DNA of 64,000 nt from Polynucleobacter sp. MG-5-Ahmo-C2. GTDB taxonomy: Bacteria; Pseudomonadota; Gammaproteobacteria; Burkholderiales; Burkholderiaceae. Made by a program: the position numbers and the translations under genes. Below the pieces are notes generated by a model. That model saw nothing but the letters and a program-made list of their open reading frames with translations. It ran no database searches and was not told the DNA's origin. The first letter of the stretch is position 1; every line of letters starts with the position of its first letter. Positions 58,007 to 64,000 of the stretch are shown here, one piece after another. Where the stretch lies: positions 62,001-126,000 of the forward strand of contig NZ_CP061304.1 of assembly GCF_018687735.1 (NCBI RefSeq), written 5' to 3'.

Positions 58007-59287
58007 TTATTCAGAATCTGCAGAAGATTCAATCAATGGCATGGATAAATTTTTGCTAGGCTTGACGCCTAGCTCGCGAACCTTCTCAGCAGAGCGAATG
58101 AGATTGCCTTTACCAGACTTCAGTTTATTAAAGGCGTCGTGATAACTGGTTTGGGCTTGATCTAAACGTTGCCCAAGCTTCTCTAAATCCTCTACAAAAC
58201 CCACAAACTTGTCGTACAGATTGCCACATTGTTTTGCAATTTCAAGTGCATTACGGTTTTGTTGATCCTGTCTCCATAAATGAGCCACAGTCCGTAAGGT
58301 TGCCATTAAAGTGCTTGGGCAAACCAAAACGATATTTTTGGCTAAAGCTTCTTGATAGAGATTGGGCGCAGTCTTTAGTGCCAATAAAAATGCCGGCTCA
58401 ATTGGCACAAACATCAAGACAAAATCGACTGAGCCAGTGCCATATAGCGAGCTGTAGTTCTTTCCAGAAAGGCCTTGAATATGTTGGCGTAATGATTGGA
58501 TGTGTGCTGCCAATTCTTGCTCTGCCACAGCTGGATCAGTAGTCTCAGCATGTCTTGCATAAGCAGTAATGGATACCTTGCTATCAACCACGAGACTTCT
58601 GCCTTCAGGAAGTTTAATGACAACGTCAGGCTGAAGACGAGATCCATCGGATTGAGTATGACTATCTTGCACAACATACTCTTCACCCTTGCGTAGGCCA
58701 GAAGATTCGAGGATTGACTCAAGAACAAGCTCGCCCCAATTGCCCTGCACTTTTGAATCGCCTTTAAGGGCTTGAGTTAAAGAACGTGTTTCATCAGACA
58801 TGCGTAGATTGAGATTGGCTAAGCGCTCGATCTCGCTCTTAAGGGCAAAGCGTTCGCGAGCCTCGTTGCCATAAGAGGTGCTTACCTGCTCTTTAAACTC
58901 AGTAAGCTTAGTTTGTAGTGGCTTTAGTAACGCATCTAGGCTTGCTGCATTTTGCTCGGTAAAGCGCTTAGACTTGTCTTCTAAAATATCATTAGCTAGA
59001 TTCTTAAACTGGTTTGTGAGGGCCTCTTTGGCCTCATTGAGAGACTCGATTCTTCCGAGTCCCTGTTTGCGCTCAGAGTCTAACTCTGCTTCAAGTCGAA
59101 TAGCATTTTGTAGGGCTTGGTCACGTTCTGTCCGCAGACCAATCGCAAGAGCTGCTTCCGTTTGGGCTTGCTGCTCTGTTCGTGCTAGAGCAGAGCGTAA
59201 GTTCAGCGCATAAACCAAAAGGCCTGCACATAAAGCAAATGGCAGGCCAAACAGCAGAAGTGAGCTTAGATCAAAAGTCACGGGCAA
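58007..59287 (-). CDS. rmuC: DNA recombination protein RmuC homologue
   Basis: RmuC (426 residues): an N-terminal TM segment (about 9-29), a long coiled coil (about 32-170), then the RmuC nuclease-like domain (about 175-380) with KVQGNWGELVLESILESSGL, LPEGRSLVVDSKVSITAY and FVLMFVPIEPAFLLAL. In E. coli it limits inversions at short inverted repeats. It follows grxD by 11 nt on the same strand, so they may be cotranscribed. Confidence 0.94.
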   Translation of the reverse strand: MPVTFDLSSLLLFGLPFALCAGLLVYALNLRSALARTEQQAQTEAALAIGLRTERDQALQNAIRLEAELDSERKQGLGRIESLNEAKEALTNQFKNLANDILEDKSKRFTEQNAASLDALLKPLQTKLTEFKEQVSTSYGNEARERFALKSEIERLANLNLRMSDETRSLTQALKGDSKVQGNWGELVLESILESSGLRKGEEYVVQDSHTQSDGSRLQPDVVIKLPEGRSLVVDSKVSITAYARHAETTDPAVAEQELAAHIQSLRQHIQGLSGKNYSSLYGTGSVDFVLMFVPIEPAFLLALKTAPNLYQEALAKNIVLVCPSTLMATLRTVAHLWRQDQQNRNALEIAKQCGNLYDKFVGFVEDLEKLGQRLDQAQTSYHDAFNKLKSGKGNLIRSAEKVRELGVKPSKNLSMPLIESSADSE

Positions 59288-59298
59288 ATGGAAGAGAC

Positions 59299-59607
59299 TT
59301 AAGCCTTGACTAATTTTTGCAGCTCACCAGACTGGAACATTTCAGTCAGGATATCTGAGCCGCCAATGAACTCACCATTGATATAGAGCTGAGGAATCGT
59401 TGGCCAATTAGCATATTCCTTAATACCTTGGCGGATTTCGGCATCTTCTAATACGTTCACGGTATGGAGTTTTTCAACACCGCTAGCGCGTAAGATATTG
59501 ATAGCATTACCAGAGAAGCCGCACTGAGGAAACTGCGCCGTTCCCTTCATAAAGAGTACAACTGGGTGGCTGGTAACGATTTCTTTGATTTGGGCTTGTG
59601 TATCCAT
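59299..59607 (-). CDS. grxD: Monothiol glutaredoxin (Grx4/GrxD type)
   Basis: A 102-residue CGFS-type monothiol glutaredoxin from ATG 59607. The active site QCGFSGNA has Cys29, with KGTAQFPQ before it; glutathione-binding WPTIPQLYINGEFIGGSDI is present. Such proteins hold a [2Fe-2S] cluster as dimers or with BolA proteins; IbaG is encoded at 34418-34666. The frame is open to 59652, but the start at 59607 matches the family length. Confidence 0.94.
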   Translation of the reverse strand: MDTQAQIKEIVTSHPVVLFMKGTAQFPQCGFSGNAINILRASGVEKLHTVNVLEDAEIRQGIKEYANWPTIPQLYINGEFIGGSDILTEMFQSGELQKLVKA

Positions 59608-59706
59608 AAATTCTTTCTTAACGAGCAGTAATTCTGTAAAAAGGGTTTGCAATTCTCTTGGGTAGATTTTAAGACTATATGCGGAAAAAGGTTATTTAAA
59701 GCCTCA

Positions 59707-60573
59707 TTACCCGCCTGAATTTCTACCGGAGGCGACTCGGCGATGTCCCGCTAAATCTAAATGCGTTTGAATATCACATAGACCAACGGATTTCATCAGA
59801 TCAAGGACAGCATCCGATTGATCAAAGCCATGTTCAACAGCGATTAAGCCATTGAGATTGAGATGATCTTTAGCGCCATCAATAATTGTTTTTAGGCAGC
59901 TCAGTCCACCAGCGTGATCGGTAAGAGCCGAGATGGGCTCAAAGCGCAAGTCACCTTGTTTTAAGTGGGGATCTTGGCTGTTGATATAGGGTGGGTTGCT
60001 CAGAATGATGTCAAAGCGATTCTCATCACTTAAAGCCTCATACCAGTTACCCTCAATTAATTGAACTTGAGTTTCAAGACCTAAAAGTATGGTATTGGTT
60101 TTTGCAATAGCTAAAGCTTCGGTTGAATGATCGGCGGCTGTTACTAATACATGAGGGGCTGAATGTGCGACTGCTAGAGCAATGGCTCCAGACCCCGTTC
60201 CTAAATCTAATACTGATGCTGAACCCTGCAAGCGTTTAATTTCTCGCAGACCAATTTCAACCAGAAGCTCGGTTTCAGGGCGCGGTATTAGAACACCTGG
60301 AGCAACAGATAACTCGATATTGTAAAAACCTTTTTTGCCAACAAGGTAGGCAATCGGTTCACCCTGAAGTCTCTTAGACTCAAATCTCTTCCACTCATCC
60401 AGTGCCTGGCTATTAAGCCCTAAATCATCGTGCGATAGTAAGGCAGAGCGTGGAAGTTGGTAGTGCTTTTCAAGAATGTAGGCCATCAAAATTTTGGCTT
60501 CATTAGGGGCAAGTGCTGAGGCCCTCAGCAAGGAGCGTAGGCTTAAATCTTCACTCACAGATTTAGTTGTCAC
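59707..60573 (-). CDS. prmC: Release factor glutamine methyltransferase
   Basis: PrmC methylates the glutamine of the GGQ motif of RF1 and RF2. The SAM-binding motif is [17 protein letters not shown] and the catalytic signature [12 protein letters not shown]; an N-terminal helical domain ([18 protein letters not shown]) precedes it. The start is uncertain: GTG at 60573 overlaps the prfA stop by 11 bp, GTG at 60558 lies just after it. Adjacency to prfA matches its role and the E. coli hemA-prfA-prmC order. Confidence 0.92.
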   Translation of the reverse strand: MTTKSVSEDLSLRSLLRASALAPNEAKILMAYILEKHYQLPRSALLSHDDLGLNSQALDEWKRFESKRLQGEPIAYLVGKKGFYNIELSVAPGVLIPRPETELLVEIGLREIKRLQGSASVLDLGTGSGAIALAVAHSAPHVLVTAADHSTEALAIAKTNTILLGLETQVQLIEGNWYEALSDENRFDIILSNPPYINSQDPHLKQGDLRFEPISALTDHAGGLSCLKTIIDGAKDHLNLNGLIAVEHGFDQSDAVLDLMKSVGLCDIQTHLDLAGHRRVASGRNSGG

Positions 60574-61642
60574 CCAGTGCTGCAAGCAATTCTGCTTGGT
60601 GTTCAGATGCCAATGCATTGCAGAGATCATCAATATCCCCATCCATCATGGCATCTATCTTATAGAGCGTCAGATTGATGCGGTGATCGGTAATTCTTCC
60701 TTGTGGGAAGTTATAGGTGCGAATGCGATCACTGCGATCGCCCGAGCCAATTAAGGATTTCCTGGTTTGCGCCTCTAGCTGATGCTTCTCTCGTTCGCGT
60801 GCATCCATAATTCGTGACACAAGTACCTTCATTGCCTGCTCACGATTACGATGTTGGCTACGGTCATCTTGACACTCCACTACAGTACCAGTCGGTAAGT
60901 GGGTGATACGAACTGCAGAATCGGTTTTGTTGATGTGCTGACCACCCGCACCAGAGGCGCGGAAAGTGTCGATACGTAACTCTGCGGGATTAATTTTTAC
61001 CGCTTCCAATTCATCTGCTTCTGGCATCACCGCCACAGTACAAGCTGATGTGTGAATGCGTCCTTGAGTTTCTGTCTGGGGAACGCGTTGCACGCGGTGG
61101 CCGCCTGACTCAAATTTCAGCCGTGAGTACACTGCTTGGCCAACTAAGCGAAGCACAACCTCTTTATAACCACCCAAATCAGATTCGGCGGCACTAACTA
61201 CTTCTACTTTCCAGCCTTGGCGTTCTGCAAAGCGGGTATACATGCGCAATAAGTCGCCTGCAAACAGCGCACTTTCATCGCCACCAGTGCCTGCTCTAAT
61301 TTCTAAGAAGACATTTCGCTCATCGTTCACGTCTTTTGGTAATAAGAGTTTTTGTAGGGCTCCCGCAAGCTCTTCCATGGTAGCTAAAGCCTGCTTTTGT
61401 TCTTCGTCAGCAAAATCCTTCATTTCAGGATCTTTGCGCATTTCCTCTGCTGCTTGTGCGTCTGCCTCGGCTTGCTTGTATAGACCAAATTGCTCAACAA
61501 CCGAAGCAATATCAGAATGTTCGCGCGTGAGCTTCCTATAAGCATCCATATCCTTGGTGGCTTCTTCGGAGGTTAAAAGGGAGTTAAGTTCGGCTAAGCG
61601 CGTGTCTAGATGATCTAGCTTAGCCCGCATGCTGGGCTTCAT
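60563..61642 (-). CDS. prfA: Peptide chain release factor 1
   Basis: RF1 (359 residues) ends translation at UAA and UAG. The stop-codon-reading tripeptide is PQT at 188-190 (PxT of RF1) in [18 protein letters not shown]. The catalytic GGQ is at 233-235 in [18 protein letters not shown], the target of PrmC. The domain-1 coiled coil covers about 1-100. Its ATG directly follows the hemA stop, so hemA-prfA-prmC form an operon. Confidence 0.97.
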   Translation of the reverse strand: MKPSMRAKLDHLDTRLAELNSLLTSEEATKDMDAYRKLTREHSDIASVVEQFGLYKQAEADAQAAEEMRKDPEMKDFADEEQKQALATMEELAGALQKLLLPKDVNDERNVFLEIRAGTGGDESALFAGDLLRMYTRFAERQGWKVEVVSAAESDLGGYKEVVLRLVGQAVYSRLKFESGGHRVQRVPQTETQGRIHTSACTVAVMPEADELEAVKINPAELRIDTFRASGAGGQHINKTDSAVRITHLPTGTVVECQDDRSQHRNREQAMKVLVSRIMDAREREKHQLEAQTRKSLIGSGDRSDRIRTYNFPQGRITDHRINLTLYKIDAMMDGDIDDLCNALASEHQAELLAALGDN

Positions 61643-62959
61643 CTAATGATCTTCTGGCTTAGTGTGTGAGGCAAATAGTTTGGGTAAGAGCTTAATCAGA
61701 GCATCACGCTCAGCGCCATTGGAGTGTTGTAATGCATGAAGAGAACCATGCAAGAATTTGTTGGTTAATCCCTGAGCCATTGCATTCAGTACTTCTTGTG
61801 GATCATCGCCACGCATTAAGCGTTTCATGGCACGTTCTAATTCAAGCTGTCTTAAGCGTTCACCCTGCAGCTGAATATCCTGAATGATGGGCACGGCATT
61901 GCGTCCTTGCATCCAATGCATAAAGTTGCCAACGCGATCTTCAATGATGGCTTCAGCTTGACTTACCGCAGCTTGACGTAAATTAGCGCCAGTCTGAATC
62001 ATGACGCCGAGGTCATCTACAGTGTAGAGATACACATCATCTAGTCGTGAGATTTCTGGCTCAAAGTCACGGGGAACCGCAAGATCTATCATCACCATCG
62101 GTTTATGGCGGCGCTGTTTAAGAGCGCTCTCCACCATGCCTAAACCAATGATAGGTAAAGATGAGGCAGTACTGGAAACAATAATGTCGAATTCATGTAG
62201 ACGCCCTGGAAGCTCAGAGAGTTTGAATGATTCGGCTTCTATAGCTTGCGCAGAGATGGAGTCTGCCAATTCTTGGCCGCGTTCAATAGTCCGGTTAGCA
62301 ATTGCAACATTTTTGGGCTTATGTGCTACAAAGTGTGTAGCACATAAGCTGATCATGTCCCCAGCACCAATAAATAAAATGCGCTGATCAGCAATCTTTT
62401 CAAAAATGCGCTCCGCAAGGCGAACAGATGCAGCGGCCATTGAAATTGAATGCGTGCCAATTTCAGTAGAGCCACGAACCTCTTTAGCAACAGCAAATGT
62501 TTTCTGAAAAAGTTGATTGAGATAGGTTCCCAACACGCCTGCATCATTTGCAGTGCGAACCGCATCTTTCATTTGACCCAAAATCTGAGTTTCGCCAATC
62601 ACCATAGAATCTAATCCACAAGCAACTCTAAAAGCATGGCGAACCGCATCAGATTGTGGCAAGGAATAAATATGAGGTTGAAGGCTACTTGGAGCTAGCT
62701 GTTGAGTTTTAGCAAGCCAATCAAAAGTGGCTTCATGAAGGAGGTCGGCAGCGCTGGCATCATTTGCCGCGCAGTACACCTCAGTGCGGTTACAGGTTGA
62801 TAAAATCGTAGCTTCTGGCAGCCCGGCCTGATTCGCGCCAAGCAAATGTTGGCGTAAATCATGCAACGCTTCTTGAAGAAATTCAGGGTCGAAGGCGACC
62901 TTTTCCCGAATGGCGACCGGCGCTGTGTGATGATTGATGCCGAGTGTCAACAACTTCAT
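61643..62959 (-). CDS. hemA: Glutamyl-tRNA reductase
   Basis: HemA (438 residues) reduces glutamyl-tRNA to glutamate-1-semialdehyde with NADPH, the first step of the C5 route to heme. The catalytic Cys56 lies in [31 protein letters not shown] binds the substrate; the NADPH fold has [17 protein letters not shown]; a C-terminal dimerisation helix follows. HemB is encoded at 11414-12439. A divergent small membrane gene starts 43 bp upstream. Confidence 0.96.
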   Translation of the reverse strand: MKLLTLGINHHTAPVAIREKVAFDPEFLQEALHDLRQHLLGANQAGLPEATILSTCNRTEVYCAANDASAADLLHEATFDWLAKTQQLAPSSLQPHIYSLPQSDAVRHAFRVACGLDSMVIGETQILGQMKDAVRTANDAGVLGTYLNQLFQKTFAVAKEVRGSTEIGTHSISMAAASVRLAERIFEKIADQRILFIGAGDMISLCATHFVAHKPKNVAIANRTIERGQELADSISAQAIEAESFKLSELPGRLHEFDIIVSSTASSLPIIGLGMVESALKQRRHKPMVMIDLAVPRDFEPEISRLDDVYLYTVDDLGVMIQTGANLRQAAVSQAEAIIEDRVGNFMHWMQGRNAVPIIQDIQLQGERLRQLELERAMKRLMRGDDPQEVLNAMAQGLTNKFLHGSLHALQHSNGAERDALIKLLPKLFASHTKPEDH

Positions 62960-63002
62960 AATGGCGATTATAGATTTGATGACGGCATTAATGGAGGTAT
63001 CA

Positions 63003-63257
63003 ATGGGGTTTTTAGCTTTTCTGCTAATTGGAGGTGTTTCTGGGGCTTCTGCCTGGATCTTTTACCCAGGCCAAGCCAGTGGGCCAAATCTGGTAAAGCT
63101 TCTGTTGGCGGTGCTTATGGGCTTTATATCTGCCTTGCTGAGCTCATACCTAGGCCAGTACTTGGGATTTTTTCAGCCTGGCCAGATGTTGGAGTGGCTA
63201 AGTGCCATTTTTGCCTCTTGCCTGGTGGGGTGCATCTACTCAGCTTTTGCCAAATAG
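63003..63257 (+). CDS. Small multi-TM membrane protein (GlsB/YeaQ-like size)
   Basis: An 84-residue hydrophobic protein from ATG 63003, supported by GGAGG at 62993-62997. Three TM segments can be drawn (about 1-20, 30-52 and 60-82) with Gly-rich [15 protein letters not shown]. Size and Gly pattern recall GlsB/YeaQ transglycosylase-associated proteins, but the match is weak and function is unknown. The frame is open further upstream to 62934, inside hemA. Its 3' end overlaps ung by 18 bp. Confidence 0.6.
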   Translation: MGFLAFLLIGGVSGASAWIFYPGQASGPNLVKLLLAVLMGFISALLSSYLGQYLGFFQPGQMLEWLSAIFASCLVGCIYSAFAK

Positions 63258-64000
63258 GTCTGTCTGGGGTGCTCCACCAACCCAAATAATTTCTTTTTTA
63301 CCCAGCTCCCTAAGCCATTTATTGGTTTTGCTGAAATGCCCGCAGCTAGCTCTTGCCCCTGGCTCTAAAAAAGGCTTGTCTGTTTTGTAAACACCTAAAC
63401 CAGAGGGGTGGGAAGACTGCAAAATGAATTGATCGATACCAGATTCAATCAACGGTAATTTAGATTGTGCGTGTCCGCCCCAGAGCATCCAAACTAATTG
63501 CGGCCTCTGTGCAGCCAAAGCAGAAATGAGTCGATCGATCAAACTCTTCCAGCCAAGGTTAGCGTGGCTACCTGCCTCACCTAATCTCACACTTAAGGCT
63601 GTATTGAGAAGCAGCACTCCTTGCTTTGCCCAGGCATGGAGATCACCATTGGGTAGGTGACCAAATCCCTCAAGAGCAAGTGCTTTGCTAATGTTGCGTA
63701 AGGAGCTTGGAAATTCTCGAGAGTTAATAGGGATACTAGCGGGAATTGAGAACGCCAATCCCTGAGCAAGGCCCGGTGAGTGATAAGGATCTTGCCCCAG
63801 AATCACAGCCTTAACAGATTGAACGGGAGTCAATTCAAATGCTCGAAAAAAATGACTCGGCTCTGGCCGGATGATTTTTGGATCTACATCAAGGGCGACT
63901 TGTAAATTGGTTTCTAATTCTTGCCAGGCGGTAGAGTCAAAATAATCACCCAGTAATTTGCGCCAATCTCCCGGAATGTCGTCTTTAGAAAAAGTGGACA
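63240..64000 (-). CDS. ung: Uracil-DNA glycosylase, cut at the window edge
   Basis: Family 1 UDG removes uracil from DNA in base-excision repair. The catalytic water-activating motif is GQDPYH, followed by SPGLAQGLAFS; the uracil-binding region GVLLLNTALSVR and the DNA-intercalation loop SSHPSGLGVYK are present. The open frame continues to the right edge, where the last two bases read TG on the minus strand followed by codons for STFSKDDIPGDWRK; the start codon may thus lack only its first base. About 253 residues are visible. Confidence 0.94.
   Translation of the reverse strand, partial: STFSKDDIPGDWRKLLGDYFDSTAWQELETNLQVALDVDPKIIRPEPSHFFRAFELTPVQSVKAVILGQDPYHSPGLAQGLAFSIPASIPINSREFPSSLRNISKALALEGFGHLPNGDLHAWAKQGVLLLNTALSVRLGEAGSHANLGWKSLIDRLISALAAQRPQLVWMLWGGHAQSKLPLIESGIDQFILQSSHPSGLGVYKTDKPFLEPGARASCGHFSKTNKWLRELGKKEIIWVGGAPQTDLFGKS

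Overview
The window reads as a contiguous piece of a betaproteobacterial chromosome, most likely family Burkholderiaceae and close to Polynucleobacter. The reasons are moderate G+C, short intergenic gaps, a petABC-sspAB block, phasin, RmuC, a short HisG, hint-tatABC after the histidine genes, and a hemA-prfA-prmC-grxD block. The genus is inference from gene order and composition; no database search was possible.

Layout. 34-8881: the end of the S10/spc ribosomal-protein operon and the whole alpha operon (rplN to rplQ, with secY, infA, rpmJ and rpoA), closed by a UUCG hairpin terminator. 8905-13082: cutA-dsbD-MOSC gene on plus, then engB-hemB on minus. 13198-17525: cytochrome c4, lysA-lptM, cyaY, aroKB. 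17538-19348: a secretin and a one-TM partner, where related bacteria carry pilMNOPQ. 19490-28974: mrcA, a RAYT-type transposase and gltBD. 28985-35985: an Mla lipid-transport operon (mlaFEDACB) running into an ABC-2 exporter, ibaG and murA. 35991-44860: histidine biosynthesis (hisG to hisE, with hisC inverted), then a HIT protein and tatABC. 44836-51573: a Sel1-like protein, a major porin, a TPR/GT41 glycosyltransferase of AT-rich composition, a DegS-like protease and MscL. 51700-55766: cytochrome bc1 (petABC), sspAB, tRNA-Thr. 55820-64000: an MHS-family transporter, phasin, rmuC, grxD, prmC-prfA-hemA, a small membrane protein, and ung running off the right edge.

How the parts fit. The left third is growth machinery: ribosome, SecYEG channel, RNA polymerase. 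The middle is cell envelope (PBP1A, Mla, MurA, porin, Tat) and nitrogen/amino-acid metabolism (GltBD, His, Lys, shikimate). The Rieske protein (petA) has a twin-arginine leader and so probably depends on the tatABC genes of the same window. HemB and HemA feed heme to cytochromes c4, b and c1.

Most unusual items: (1) a stripped-down secretin locus, in which one TM/coiled-coil/C-terminal-domain protein stands where pilM, N, O and P would be; (2) an inverted hisC with its own flanking terminator and promoter inside an otherwise colinear his operon; (3) a perfect hairpin covering both the gltD stop codon and the mlaF Shine-Dalgarno; (4) two tandem hairpins in the only long gap of the alpha operon, just before rpsD. 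No CRISPR array, prophage or complete insertion sequence was seen, and no stretch above 300 bases lacks a gene.
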